A DNA stretch of 64,000 nt from an uncultured Lachnospira sp. Its GTDB lineage: Bacteria > Bacillota > Clostridia > Lachnospirales > Lachnospiraceae. The DNA lies in assembly GCA_934359185.1 (NCBI GenBank), contig CAKRLE010000005.1, positions 62,001 to 126,000 on the forward strand. The letters are read 5' to 3'. The position numbers were made by a program, and so were the translations under genes. Of the stretch, positions 26,656 through 38,263 are shown piece after piece. Every line of letters begins with the position of its first letter. The stretch's first letter is position 1. The notes below the pieces were generated by a model. The model had not been told where the DNA came from and ran no database searches. It was given only the letters and a program-made list of their open reading frames with translations.

Positions 26656-28530
26656 TTATGACAATGGCTTTATAATCATATTACTGTAGAACTCATCCCT
26701 GTCAAGGAATGGTCCAAGATCTTCCAGTGGTGGTGATACAAGTGTTCCATCTGGAAGTCTCTTTGTCGCTGATTTAGGCTCAAAATTCTGCTCTGTCGAT
26801 ACAAATATCTCACATATTGCAGGACCATCTACAGCAAGTGTATCTTCTATCGCCTTGCCAAGATGCTCATTACCATCACAGCTAAAATATGGATATCCAT
26901 ATGCAGGTGCAAGCTTGCTCATATCTGGGAAACTAAGATCTCCACTCTGAGGACCTATACCAACAAAATGCTTATTAAACAGATTAGTCTGTGTCTGTCT
27001 TATTGAATGATATCCCTGATTATTAATTATAAATATCTTGATTGGCATCTTGTGATGAATAATCGTCTGTAATTCCTGAATATTCATCTGTATGCTTCCA
27101 TCACCTGTCACAAGAATAACATCATCTATATCCTTGCCAAGAGAATGTCCATATAAAGCCTCGTCTCCAAACTCGGCAACAACGGCGCCAATCGCTGCAG
27201 GCAGGTCATATCCCATAGATGCAATCGCAGAATTAATGATAAATCTCTGTCCCTTTTTGATAACATATCCGTGGCTTCCAACTACGCACGCAGAACCATT
27301 ACCAACAACTGTAACCTGGTTCTCATGTAATCTTGTGCTTAATTCTTTGATAAATGCATACACATTAGTATGATTTTTATCCTCATAATGTTTAGGAAGC
27401 ACAACCGGATACTTAGCTTTCCAGTCCTGACATCTCTTAACCCAGTCAGATTTCCCAGATAATGTATCCTTAAACTCACCAGCCTCTTTCATCTTAGTAA
27501 GCTTTGCCAGTAATTTTTCTAATAATTCCTTTGCGTCTGCCCATACTGGCATATCAACGTGGAGTGTAGGCTTCTTTAACTCAGCCTCATCCACATCGTT
27601 CATAATCACATAGGCTTCTCTTGCCCATGTTGTCCAGCTGTAACCAACCTGTCTTATGCTTAATCTGTTACCTACTGCAAATACAAGGTCAGAGTTCTGC
27701 ACCGCAAAATTACCAGCCCTGTCGCCCATAATTCCGCCACGTCCGACATAATATGGATGCTCGTCATATATAGCGTCAATACTGTCCCAGCATGTTGCAA
27801 CAGGGATTCCAAGAAGTTCTACAACCTTAGTAAAGCTGTCATATCCGCCAGATATTCTTATTCCGTTACCAGCATAGAATACAGGTCTCTCGGCATTTTT
27901 AATCTTATCAATAATCTCGTCCACAACATCATCTGATACATGTGGCGCAAGAATTTCTTCACACTCATCCGGATTAAATCCTCTAAGCTCATCTGTCTCT
28001 ACATAGCCGCCCTGAACATTAAGAGGTATATCAAGCCAGCATGGACCTGGTCTTCCATGTGTAGCTACATACAATGCCTTTTCAAGGCAGTATCTTATAT
28101 CAAGAGGATTAACAATCATCTCGGCATACTTTGTCATAGCTGCAGCAGACTTAGTTATATCAAACTCCTGATCCCCCATGGCTCTGAGGGGAAGTCCTGT
28201 GCTTCTTGCTGTAGTGTCATACCTTACCTGGCCAGACAATACAAGCATAGGAATAGAATCAAGATAGCCGCCGACAACTCCTGTCATTGCATTAGTACCA
28301 CCCGGACCAGTTGTCACACATAATGCAGCAATAGTATTATGAATTCTCGCATAACTTTCTGCGGCAATAGCGCACGCCTGCTCATGATGATTGTATACAC
28401 ATGTCAGCCCTTCCTGATGACCGAGACTGTCATTAAGATGCATGGCTCCACCACCAGTAACTGTAAATGCATGTGTTATTCCATTATCAACAAGAAATTT
28501 AGAAACGTAATCAGATACCTTAACCTTCAT
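26656..28530 (-). CDS. TPP-dependent carboligase, YerE/acetolactate-synthase-like
   Basis: 624 residues in three thiamine-diphosphate enzyme domains. The N-terminal Pyr domain has the catalytic glutamate (VYNHHEQACA, Glu50). The C-terminal PP domain has the cofactor motif GDGSIQMN, ending in NN (IFIINN). Its closest functional model in a CDP-sugar operon is YerE of Yersinia pseudotuberculosis, which joins a two-carbon unit from pyruvate to CDP-3,6-dideoxy-4-ketoglucose. Gene order rfbF-rfbG-rfbH-gtrA-this-reductase supports that. Ordinary acetolactate synthase is less likely without ilvN/ilvC nearby. ATG at 28530 has AAGGAG at 6 nt; 28548 is too close to that site. Confidence 0.82.
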   Translation of the reverse strand: MKVKVSDYVSKFLVDNGITHAFTVTGGGAMHLNDSLGHQEGLTCVYNHHEQACAIAAESYARIHNTIAALCVTTGPGGTNAMTGVVGGYLDSIPMLVLSGQVRYDTTARSTGLPLRAMGDQEFDITKSAAAMTKYAEMIVNPLDIRYCLEKALYVATHGRPGPCWLDIPLNVQGGYVETDELRGFNPDECEEILAPHVSDDVVDEIIDKIKNAERPVFYAGNGIRISGGYDSFTKVVELLGIPVATCWDSIDAIYDEHPYYVGRGGIMGDRAGNFAVQNSDLVFAVGNRLSIRQVGYSWTTWAREAYVIMNDVDEAELKKPTLHVDMPVWADAKELLEKLLAKLTKMKEAGEFKDTLSGKSDWVKRCQDWKAKYPVVLPKHYEDKNHTNVYAFIKELSTRLHENQVTVVGNGSACVVGSHGYVIKKGQRFIINSAIASMGYDLPAAIGAVVAEFGDEALYGHSLGKDIDDVILVTGDGSIQMNIQELQTIIHHKMPIKIFIINNQGYHSIRQTQTNLFNKHFVGIGPQSGDLSFPDMSKLAPAYGYPYFSCDGNEHLGKAIEDTLAVDGPAICEIFVSTEQNFEPKSATKRLPDGTLVSPPLEDLGPFLDRDEFYSNMIIKPLS

Positions 28531-28569
28531 AATTATCTCCTTTACCATATGGAAATATATGTTTAAATG

Positions 28570-29079
28570 TTACTTTTTCCCAAAAGCCCATAACTTATTC
28601 ATAAAGAAATTGATTGGGATATTGATTATAAGATTGATAATAGGCGCAATCATCTTGTTCATTCCAAGCAATGATACCCACAGATACAGGAGTATATTAT
28701 TCAGAATCAGACCTGTAAATCCATATGAACAATATGTTTTGAATAATGCCGCCCATATATTTCTCTTTTCTCCGTTTCCTGCAGCAAATACATATTTGTT
28801 ATTCCAGTAGAAAGACCATAGAACACTGAGAAGGAAAGAAACTACATTTGCAATGAAATAATCAACCTTAGGAAACAATCCCGCTCTCTGAAGAATCAAA
28901 AGTGTCACAGCGTATAATGCATATGAAACAATAGTATTAGATACACCTACAAGTCCAAACTGTAAAAATTCTTTGAATGTCTGCCTTGTTTTATCTGTGA
29001 GGTCCTTTTTTAATATCTTGAATAGTAATTCAACGCACCACATGTATATTTTTTCAATTATGTTATATACCTTACTCAA
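28570..29079 (-). CDS. GtrA-family membrane protein
   Basis: About 169 residues with four membrane helices. A GtrA domain: KEFLQFGLVGVSNTIVSYAL, VVSFLLSVLWSFYWNNKYVF and PINFFMNKLWAFG. GtrA proteins are thought to move polyprenyl-phosphate-linked sugars across the membrane for O-antigen or wall glycosylation. The GtrB-like gene at 24.8 kb is the expected partner. The best start is a TTG at 29079, which has GGAGG 6 nt upstream; an ATG at 29097 includes the ribosome site. It is inserted between rfbH and the TPP enzyme gene. Confidence 0.87.
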   Translation of the reverse strand: MSKVYNIIEKIYMWCVELLFKILKKDLTDKTRQTFKEFLQFGLVGVSNTIVSYALYAVTLLILQRAGLFPKVDYFIANVVSFLLSVLWSFYWNNKYVFAAGNGEKRNIWAALFKTYCSYGFTGLILNNILLYLWVSLLGMNKMIAPIINLIINIPINFFMNKLWAFGKK

Positions 29080-29117
29080 ACTTATCCTCCATGGCATATG
29101 CCCTTTTACAATCAGCT

Positions 29118-29167
29118 AATGGATTCACCCTTGCAGAGACTTGAATCCCTGTCAGAATGAATCCATT
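29118..29167 (-). other. Intercistronic hairpin between rfbH and gtrA
   Basis: AATGGATTCA (29118-29127) and TGAATCCATT (29158-29167) form a perfect 10-bp stem, with a weaker extension outward to AATCAG/CTGATT. There is no T-run, so it is probably an mRNA processing or stability element rather than a terminator. Confidence 0.5.
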
Positions 29168-29172
29168 GGCAA

Positions 29173-30510
29173 TTACTGATTAACAGCTTCTTTAATTGTC
29201 TTTGCCATATAATCTATCATCTCGTCTGTCATTCCTGGATATACACCAACCCAGAATGTATCCTTCATAATTCTGTCAGTTGTCTCTAATCCACCGACAA
29301 TTCTGTATCCCTCGCCTGTAGCTCTCATCTCATCAAAGCAAGGATGCTTTGTAAGATTACCTGCGAACAGATTTCTTGTCTGTACGCCGTGGCTCTCAAT
29401 ATACTTAACAACAGCGCCTCTGTCGATACCTTCCCTTACTGTTATAAGGAATCCAAACCAGCTTGGTCTTGAATTCTCACATGCAACAGGAAGAATAACC
29501 TTATCTTCAATATCAGCCAGAGCTGCTTTTAATCTGTCAAAATTATGTCTTCTTCTCTCAACGAACGATGGGAACTTCTCAAGCTGCGCACAGCCTACAG
29601 AAGCCTGCATATCTGTAGCTTTAAGGTTATATCCGAAATGTGAATATACATACTTGTGGTCATATCCTAATGGAAGCTCACCATACTGCTTGTCAAACCT
29701 GTGTCCGCAAAGATTGTCCACGCCTGATGGACATACGCAGTCACGTCCCCAGTCTCTGAATGAGCGTATGCACTTGTTAAGAAGTGGGTTATCAGTATAT
29801 ACAGCACCACCCTCACCCATTGTCATATGATGTGGTGGATAGAAGCTGCTCGTTCCGATATCACCAATTGTACCTGTAAACTTCTCTTCGCCATCAATTG
29901 TGTACTTAGAACCAAGAGCATCACAGTTGTCTTCTACAAGCCAGAGATTGTGCTTATCACAGAATGCCTTAACAGCTCCAAGGTCAAATGGATTGCCAAG
30001 TGTATGTGCAATCATTATAGCCTTTGTCTTATCAGATAATGCTGCCTCAAGCTTAGTAACATCTATGTTGTACTGTGGAATTGTAACATCAACAAATACT
30101 GGAACTGCACCATACTGTATAGCTGGTGTTACAGTTGTTGGGAAACCTGCCGCAACAGTGATGACCTCGTCACCTCTCTTAATTCTTCTCTCTCCGAGAA
30201 GTGGTGATGTAAGTGCCATAAATGCATTAAGGTTAGCTGAAGAACCTGAGTTAACTACTGATACATACTTAACACCAAGATACTCTCCAAGCTTCTTTTC
30301 AAATTCATCTGTATATCTTCCTGCTGTAAGCCAGAATTCAAGTGCGCTGTCAACAAGATTCATCATCTCTTTGCTGTCATACACACGGCTTGCATAAGAT
30401 ATTCTGTCGCCTTCCTTATACTTCTTCTGGTTATGATACTTCTTGCAGTACTCGTCTACCATTGAAAGTATCTCTTCTCTTGCCTGTGACTCAGTCTTAT
30501 TATCGAACAT
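29173..30510 (-). CDS. rfbH: CDP-6-deoxy-4-ketoglucose 3-dehydrase (E1)
   Basis: 445 residues of the DegT/AHBA aminotransferase fold, but with the E1/RfbH hallmark: the PLP lysine is replaced by His (FYPPHHMTMGEGG, His227/228), so it is a PMP-dependent dehydrase. Cysteines for the [2Fe-2S] cluster are present: Cys196 (EDNCDALG) and GRDCVCPSGVDNLC (Cys258, 260, 268). It removes the C3 hydroxyl from CDP-4-keto-6-deoxyglucose. It needs an electron-donating reductase (E3, RfbI/DdhD), which is not in this window. AGGAGG precedes the ATG. Confidence 0.93.
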   Translation of the reverse strand: MFDNKTESQAREEILSMVDEYCKKYHNQKKYKEGDRISYASRVYDSKEMMNLVDSALEFWLTAGRYTDEFEKKLGEYLGVKYVSVVNSGSSANLNAFMALTSPLLGERRIKRGDEVITVAAGFPTTVTPAIQYGAVPVFVDVTIPQYNIDVTKLEAALSDKTKAIMIAHTLGNPFDLGAVKAFCDKHNLWLVEDNCDALGSKYTIDGEEKFTGTIGDIGTSSFYPPHHMTMGEGGAVYTDNPLLNKCIRSFRDWGRDCVCPSGVDNLCGHRFDKQYGELPLGYDHKYVYSHFGYNLKATDMQASVGCAQLEKFPSFVERRRHNFDRLKAALADIEDKVILPVACENSRPSWFGFLITVREGIDRGAVVKYIESHGVQTRNLFAGNLTKHPCFDEMRATGEGYRIVGGLETTDRIMKDTFWVGVYPGMTDEMIDYMAKTIKEAVNQ

Positions 30511-30519
30511 TGTTTCCTC

Positions 30520-31566
30520 CTAATTGAAAAACTCTTTGATTTCTTTATCCATACATGCCACAACATCTCCTCCTGCGGCATAAACCTTAGACCATTCTAC
30601 CGACTTTTCTATAGCCGTTTCAAAATTCCATCCAGGCTTCCATCCAAATGTAGTTTTAAGCTTAGAGCAGTCAAGCTTAAGGAAATTAGCCTCATGTGGA
30701 CCACCATCAAACTTGTCAATCCATTTAAGCCCGTCACCCCATTTGTTGCAGAATGTATCCACAAGATTGCCTGTTGTAACGCAGTCACTCTCATCAGGAC
30801 CGACATTATAGAATCCGGCATACTTCTTGTCCTTGTACTGCTCCATTGCAATCATAAGGTATGCTGCTAATGGCTCTAATACATGCTGGTATGGTCTTGT
30901 CGAATGAGGATTGCGGACTATAATGTCTGTTCCAGCCATCGCAGCTCTCACACAGTCAGGAACAATCCTGTCATTGGCGAAATCGCCACCGCCAATTACA
31001 TTACCGGCTCTTGCTGTTGATACAGCAACATCCATATCATTAAAAAACGAATTGATATAACTGTGTGTAACAAGCTCTGAACATGACTTGCTGTTAGAAT
31101 ATGGATCATATCCGTCAAGCGGCTCATTCTCTCTGTAGCCCCATGCCCACTCATTGTTTTTGTAGACCTTATCTGTCGTAACATTAAGAAATGATTTAAC
31201 ACATGGGTTCAATCTGACACATTCGCATATGTTAACAGTTCCCATAACATTAGTTTCATACGTGTATACAGGGTCTTTGTATGAATCTCTTACAATCGGC
31301 TGTGCTGCCAGATGAAGTACTATCTCAGGCTGCGCCTCCTCAAACACCTGCTTTAAATGCGCAAGATCACGGATATCTCCTATAACCGAATTCATATGTC
31401 CCTCAATATCTGCTATTGAAAACAGATTGGGATTAGTCGGTGGGTTAAGTGAATATCCTGTTACCTCTGCACCCACGTTGATAAGGATTCTGCATAACCA
31501 GCTTCCCTTAAATCCCGTATGGCCTGTTATAAGAACTTTCTTTCCCTTATAAAATGATAAATCCAT
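30520..31566 (-). CDS. rfbG: CDP-glucose 4,6-dehydratase
   Basis: 348 residues, extended SDR. It makes CDP-4-keto-6-deoxyglucose with bound NAD. The opening VLITGHTGFKGSWLCRIL is the typical motif of this enzyme, with LHLAAQPIVRDSY, NVTTDKVYKN and the catalytic YDPYSNSKSCSE following. It lies between rfbF and rfbH with short gaps, the standard ddhA-ddhB-ddhC order. GAGGA lies 6 nt upstream. Confidence 0.96.
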   Translation of the reverse strand: MDLSFYKGKKVLITGHTGFKGSWLCRILINVGAEVTGYSLNPPTNPNLFSIADIEGHMNSVIGDIRDLAHLKQVFEEAQPEIVLHLAAQPIVRDSYKDPVYTYETNVMGTVNICECVRLNPCVKSFLNVTTDKVYKNNEWAWGYRENEPLDGYDPYSNSKSCSELVTHSYINSFFNDMDVAVSTARAGNVIGGGDFANDRIVPDCVRAAMAGTDIIVRNPHSTRPYQHVLEPLAAYLMIAMEQYKDKKYAGFYNVGPDESDCVTTGNLVDTFCNKWGDGLKWIDKFDGGPHEANFLKLDCSKLKTTFGWKPGWNFETAIEKSVEWSKVYAAGGDVVACMDKEIKEFFN

Positions 31567-31598
31567 CTTAAGTCCTCATTTCTGCACCAATGTGCTTC

Positions 31599-32375
31599 TT
31601 AGTCCCAATTCTTCCATGGTGCCTTGCCTGACTGCCAGAGTTCTTCGAGCTTTTCCATCTCTCTCTTAGTATCCATGCACTGCCAGTAACCATTGTGAAT
31701 ATAAGCCTTTAACTCTCCAAGCTCTGCACACTTTTCAAGCGGCTTCTTCTCAAATACTGTTGAATCACCATCTATAAAATCAAATATCTTTGGTTCTAAA
31801 ACCATGTAACCCGCATTAATACGGCTTCCGTCTGATGTCTGTTTCTCTCTGAATGAGTTGATTGTATTGTCTCCATCAATATCAAGAACACCAAATCTCT
31901 GACCTACTGTAACTGCTGTCATAGTTGCAATCTTGCCGTGTGACTTGTGAAACTCTACAAGGTCATTGATATTGATATCACATACACCATCTCCATATGT
32001 GAGCATAAATGTCTCATCACCTACATATGGCTGGATTCTCTTAACTCGTCCACCAGTCATTGTATTAAGTCCTGTATCTACAAGTGTAACCTTCCAAGGC
32101 TCAGAGAAGTTATTGTGGACTGTCATCTGTCCACCCTTAGTAAAGTCAAATGTAACATCTGAATTGTGGAGTGCATAATCAGCAAACCACTCCTTTATAA
32201 CATACTGCTTATATCCACAGCAGATTATAAAGTCATTATATCCATAACTTGAATATTCTTTCATGATATGCCACAGAATTGGTTTGCCACCTATCTCTAT
32301 CATTGGCTTTGGCTTAAGATGACTCTCTTCGCTTATTCTTGTTCCAAAACCGCCTGCTAATAATACAACCTTCAT
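31599..32375 (-). CDS. rfbF: Glucose-1-phosphate cytidylyltransferase
   Basis: 258 residues. It makes CDP-glucose from CTP and glucose-1-phosphate. The nucleotide loop is LLAGGFGTRISEESHLKPKP (Arg and Lys present), followed by GGKPILWHIMK and TYGDGVCDIN, which are characteristic of RfbF/DdhA. It starts 1 bp after the rmd stop codon; its ribosome site is inside the end of rmd, so the GDP-rhamnose and CDP-sugar genes are translationally linked. It is the first step of the CDP-branched-sugar branch. Confidence 0.96.
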   Translation of the reverse strand: MKVVLLAGGFGTRISEESHLKPKPMIEIGGKPILWHIMKEYSSYGYNDFIICCGYKQYVIKEWFADYALHNSDVTFDFTKGGQMTVHNNFSEPWKVTLVDTGLNTMTGGRVKRIQPYVGDETFMLTYGDGVCDININDLVEFHKSHGKIATMTAVTVGQRFGVLDIDGDNTINSFREKQTSDGSRINAGYMVLEPKIFDFIDGDSTVFEKKPLEKCAELGELKAYIHNGYWQCMDTKREMEKLEELWQSGKAPWKNWD

Positions 32376-32376
32376 C

Positions 32377-33312
32377 TTAAATACCTCTCCAATATTCTAA
32401 TGTTTCCTTCAATGTAGTTTCTAACTTAATCTCAGGAACCCAGCCAACTGTATTCTTAATCTTAGTTATATCCGGCTCAATGATTGGAACGTCAACTGGT
32501 CTTAACTTATTCTTATCAACTTCAACTTTAATATCCACAGATGACTGCGATACTATCATATCAAGTATTTCCTGTATAGCTATGGCATGTCCTGTTCCTA
32601 CATTGTAAGTTTCACCCTTGACGCCACCCTTGACAAGCATCGCATAAGCCCTTACAACATCCCTTACATCTGTAAAGTCTCTCCTGGCACTCAGATTGCC
32701 CACATAGATTACAGGCTCAGTAAGACCTTTTTCTATATCTGCTACCTGCTTACAGAAATCTGCCACAACGAACATCGGAGTCTGGTTAGGACCGATATGG
32801 TTAAACGCTCTAACCATCATGATATCGAGATCATAAGCATCAGAATATATCCTGCCCATCATGTTCTGACATGACTTAGTAGCTGCATATATATTACCCG
32901 GACGCAGAACATTATCCTCAACTATTGGGCACTCTTTGGCCCTGATATGTCCATATTCCTCGCCAGAGCCTATAAGAAGCACTCTTGGCTTGTAATCAAG
33001 CTGTCTCACTGCATCCAGCAGATTGGCACACCCCTTGATATTAACATCAATTGTAAGCCCCGGATTCTTCCATGAATAAGCAACAGATGACTGTGCCGCA
33101 AGATGGAATATATAATCAGGTCTCAATTTTCCTAAAAGCTCTGTAATCTGATTGATGTCAAGAATATCAAGATTATATACTCCGACATTATCCAGACTTA
33201 AATTCTCTTTTTCAGTCTTGGTAACATCAACTTCCATCCCCTGATTATCTACAAGTTCTCTCACAAGATATGGACCTACGAAACCGCCACCACCAATAAT
33301 TAAAGCCTTCAT
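32377..33312 (-). CDS. rmd: GDP-4-keto-6-deoxy-D-mannose reductase
   Basis: 311 residues, extended SDR: ALIIGGGGFVGPYLVREL, FHLAAQSSVAYSW and the catalytic GNIYAATKSCQNMM. It directly follows gmd, and its length and sequence fit Rmd, which yields GDP-D-rhamnose. GMER (fucose synthase) is less likely because it would show an epimerase His/Cys pattern not obvious here. A TTG at 33315 sits against the GAGG site, so the ATG at 33312 is used. Confidence 0.88.
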   Translation of the reverse strand: MKALIIGGGGFVGPYLVRELVDNQGMEVDVTKTEKENLSLDNVGVYNLDILDINQITELLGKLRPDYIFHLAAQSSVAYSWKNPGLTIDVNIKGCANLLDAVRQLDYKPRVLLIGSGEEYGHIRAKECPIVEDNVLRPGNIYAATKSCQNMMGRIYSDAYDLDIMMVRAFNHIGPNQTPMFVVADFCKQVADIEKGLTEPVIYVGNLSARRDFTDVRDVVRAYAMLVKGGVKGETYNVGTGHAIAIQEILDMIVSQSSVDIKVEVDKNKLRPVDVPIIEPDITKIKNTVGWVPEIKLETTLKETLEYWRGI

Positions 33313-33339
33313 CAACGCCTCATTCCCACACTGTTAATA

Positions 33340-35465
<2,126 letters not shown>

Positions 35466-35614
35466 GATAATTCTCCATTTCTTATGAAGTTTATAGTTTC
35501 AAACATGAAAATAGGCGCACTATCCCAGTACACATATTTTGTAAAATTATATATCCTATTCCCCCCGTTGTCAATCACTGGTCAACCGCTTTATATTGAG
35601 GGGAGGGGGGGACG

Positions 35615-35752
35615 CCAGCCTGGTGTGTGTATATAACTCTCAGGCACGCTCCCGCTAACCTCGGACGCAGCGGTACTAAGGTGCCTGAAATACGTCACCT
35701 AAGTACCGGCGTCCTCAGATTACCTGAGAGTTATATACACACACCAGGCTGG
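35615..35752. repeat. Palindromic repeat, family B copy 1
   Basis: Perfect 30-bp inverted arms (35615-35644 with 35723-35752) surround a ~78-bp core with internal helices GGACGC/GCGTCC, GGTACT/AGTACC and AGGTG/CACCT. The core is repeated in inverted orientation at 35957-36043. It lies in a GC-rich island (35.6-36.07 kb) unlike the surrounding AT-rich DNA. Confidence 0.9.
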
Positions 35753-35956
35753 CTCACACCTCTCATCCTCTACGCAAAGCGGTTGTGCGGCTGCGCCGCA
35801 TACACCGCTACTCACGCCTCACCCCCCTGTTACCTAAATTCAGCGCAAGCGAAGAGGCATCACATATGCGTACCGCCCACACTGCCGCGCACCGCAGGTG
35901 GCGCGCAGCCACAGAAATGCGGGAAGTGAACGGGAGGCTGCGTGTTATGTGCTAAG

Positions 35957-36043
35957 CAGGTAATCTGAGGGCGCCGGCACTTAGGTGCCGTATTTCAGGC
36001 ACCTTAGTGTCCGCTGCGTCCGAGGTTAGCGAGAGCGTGCCTG
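35957..36043. repeat. Palindromic repeat, family B copy 2 (inverted)
   Basis: The reverse complement matches 35642-35726 over ~86 bp with about ten differences. One of them changes a stem pair from T-A to C-G on both sides (TACT/AGTA becomes CACT/AGTG). The outer arms (about 35938-35960 with 36040-36061) are only partly complementary and differ from those of copy 1. The ~200 bp between the copies are GC-rich, with small hairpins and no convincing gene. It ends ~40 bp from the stop codon of the next gene. Confidence 0.85.
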
Positions 36044-36080
36044 CGTGTACATAGCATGCAGTCTCCCGCGGCCTACCTCC

Positions 36081-38165
36081 CTATTTCTCCAACACATAAT
36101 AGTATATATTTCCCTGCAGGCTTCTGTATGCGCCCTGGTCAACACATGTGTAGTAGTTCAGAGTTTCATCAAGCATCTCCTGCTGGTCGATTCCACGATA
36201 ATAAGGATTGATTATAAGGACAGCTTTATCAGCCAATCCTCGTTCATCAATATGAAGGCGATCTACCAGCTTATAATCATTCATCGGAGCTGTATTGAGA
36301 TTCGTATAGAACACTCTTTTTCTTTCCACTTCATCCCAGTTAAGACGGTACATGTTGCCATTTATAAAATTACCATTAGGTGTAGGAATTATAATGTCCC
36401 AGCTTGTATCATAGCCTGTCTTTTTAAGTATATAATCATAAGCCTTGTCTATATACGTATACTGTGTATTATATACAAGATAGTCTCCATAAAACATATC
36501 TTCATCTGCTATATTTTTATTGCCTGTATAACATATTACGGGGCCGCCGGCATCAAGCATTTTAAATCCTAATATTGTAAATGGGTCTATCGTTACATAA
36601 CACTCAATCAGAACAAGAACACCTATTATTACCTGTGAAACTCTTATTGGTGTTACTTTCTTCCGGAACCTTGTAACCTTGACAACTCTCTCAATTATAT
36701 ACATTGCAATCATATACAATAACACATCGCCCACGACATTATATCTAGCCATCGGTGCTGTTATATATAAACATGAAAAAGCCACAAATGACACAAACGC
36801 ACTTATCATGCAGTGTATATACTCATTCTTTTCTTTATTTCGCTTATCCCTTGCGCAATATATAACAAGGACAATAATTCCAAGAATTATAAACAGCGTA
36901 AACATCCAGTTGAAGTTAAGCACGAACTGTTGCTTTAACTTGGTAATTATATATGGCACATTGAATCCAAGACAGTTCGTTCCATTGTTATCCCACACAA
37001 GGCCTGCCGGTTCCTCTCCATATTGTGTCCAATTAGATACACCGCCAATTGTCTTCATGTATACAAGCTGCAGCACTGTTGATATAAGCGTTGTATACAG
37101 GCATCCGTCCGTTGCAATCCTTGCGATAACGCTTTTATCCTTAGTTCTTCCACTGCATATATATCTTATAAATGTTCCCAAAACCAGACCAAACACAATA
37201 ACTATCCCAGTCTCTTTCGTCTGGAAACACATAAGGCTGGCAACACCTGCCACAACAGGCTTGTTATAGATAAATGCATACAGTGTTATGATAAAGAAAC
37301 ATGCCATTGCATAATCTGGATTAAAATATGTTGTCGTACCATAGAACAATGGTGCAAATGAAATCAGTGCCGTATATATCGCCGCACTCTTCTCACTCGT
37401 TCCTTTGACGCATCTTAGGATTATGCGGTACATACACCATAATGCAATCGCTGTAAATATATAGCTTATTATTGATACGCCTATAATCTTTTCCGGGAAC
37501 AACAGCTCCCCTGGAAGATATATAAGGCTGAACATCATTGTTGGATGATTGCACAGACAGAACAATTTCATATACTCCGTGAAATTAGTAAATGTGAAAT
37601 CCTGCACAGCCTGGCTGAATCTCCAGTAGTACTCACCTGAATCCCATCTCTGCATCATGCTTATATTAGGCAGTCTTAAAAGAATCGCTGCTGTTATCAC
37701 CAGAAGAACATATTTATTCTTATCAACCCAGGAAGCAATGTCTGTCTGCTTGTTAACAAATAATATTGCCGCACACCACAGCAGATAAAATGAGAACGGA
37801 AGTAATGAAAATACAACATATACAAGACTTCCATCATAATTAATATTAGTCTTCACAGACAACATAACCGCTATCGACAATATAAGCGGATGCAGGAATA
37901 CCGCAACAAGCTGTTCATTAATTTTCCTTATGTTCTTAAATTGACTGCCATATACAGCCGCAAATGTTGTAAACAAAACAAAAACAACTATAAACAGACC
38001 ATTCTTCTGATATTCTTCATAATACCCCCACGAAAGAAGAGTCCATAAAATAACCGCTAATAAATAACCAAATACAAGCTCCATCTTTAACAGAAGTCTC
38101 TGTTTCTTCTCATACGTACCATTTTTGTTATTCTTCTTATTTTCCAAGCCAGCTTCCTCAACCAT
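36081..38165 (-). CDS. GT39/PMT-like polytopic glycosyltransferase
   Basis: Up to 694 residues, with about 13 membrane segments and an external C-terminal domain (from about 560). The first large loop has acidic residues (SMMQRWDSGEYYWRFSQ), as in GT-C enzymes of the PMT/ArnT type, and a basic ETGIV-containing loop follows. It would use a lipid-linked sugar on the outer face. It lies alone between a strong terminator (38.2 kb) and the family B repeats. The start is unsure: the ATG at 38165 lacks a ribosome site, while TTG at 38147 has GAGG 8 nt upstream. Confidence 0.8.
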   Translation of the reverse strand: MVEEAGLENKKNNKNGTYEKKQRLLLKMELVFGYLLAVILWTLLSWGYYEEYQKNGLFIVVFVLFTTFAAVYGSQFKNIRKINEQLVAVFLHPLILSIAVMLSVKTNINYDGSLVYVVFSLLPFSFYLLWCAAILFVNKQTDIASWVDKNKYVLLVITAAILLRLPNISMMQRWDSGEYYWRFSQAVQDFTFTNFTEYMKLFCLCNHPTMMFSLIYLPGELLFPEKIIGVSIISYIFTAIALWCMYRIILRCVKGTSEKSAAIYTALISFAPLFYGTTTYFNPDYAMACFFIITLYAFIYNKPVVAGVASLMCFQTKETGIVIVFGLVLGTFIRYICSGRTKDKSVIARIATDGCLYTTLISTVLQLVYMKTIGGVSNWTQYGEEPAGLVWDNNGTNCLGFNVPYIITKLKQQFVLNFNWMFTLFIILGIIVLVIYCARDKRNKEKNEYIHCMISAFVSFVAFSCLYITAPMARYNVVGDVLLYMIAMYIIERVVKVTRFRKKVTPIRVSQVIIGVLVLIECYVTIDPFTILGFKMLDAGGPVICYTGNKNIADEDMFYGDYLVYNTQYTYIDKAYDYILKKTGYDTSWDIIIPTPNGNFINGNMYRLNWDEVERKRVFYTNLNTAPMNDYKLVDRLHIDERGLADKAVLIINPYYRGIDQQEMLDETLNYYTCVDQGAYRSLQGNIYYYVLEK

Positions 38166-38193
38166 ACTTAATTATATGTATTCTATTATTTAC

Positions 38194-38244
38194 AAAAAGA
38201 CCATCATAGATGCACAATAATATAGCATCTATGATGGTCTTTTT
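38194..38244. terminator. Strong intrinsic terminator of the lic-type operon
   Basis: A perfect 20-bp stem (38194-38213 with 38225-38244), core GACCATCATAGATGC, with A-run and T-run flanks, so it can work in both directions. It closes the unit that ends with the NCS1 permease gene. Confidence 0.93.
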
Positions 38245-38263
38245 CTACAATTTAATAGTTTTT

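Noticed and set aside
26656..28530. Branched-chain amino acid acetolactate synthase
   Set aside because: No ilvN, ilvC or ilvD nearby; the gene is embedded in a CDP-sugar operon and followed by an SDR reductase.
35753..35956. Small genes in the GC-rich stretch between the family B copies
   Set aside because: Short reading frames are present but have no ribosome sites and overlap hairpin-forming repeats.
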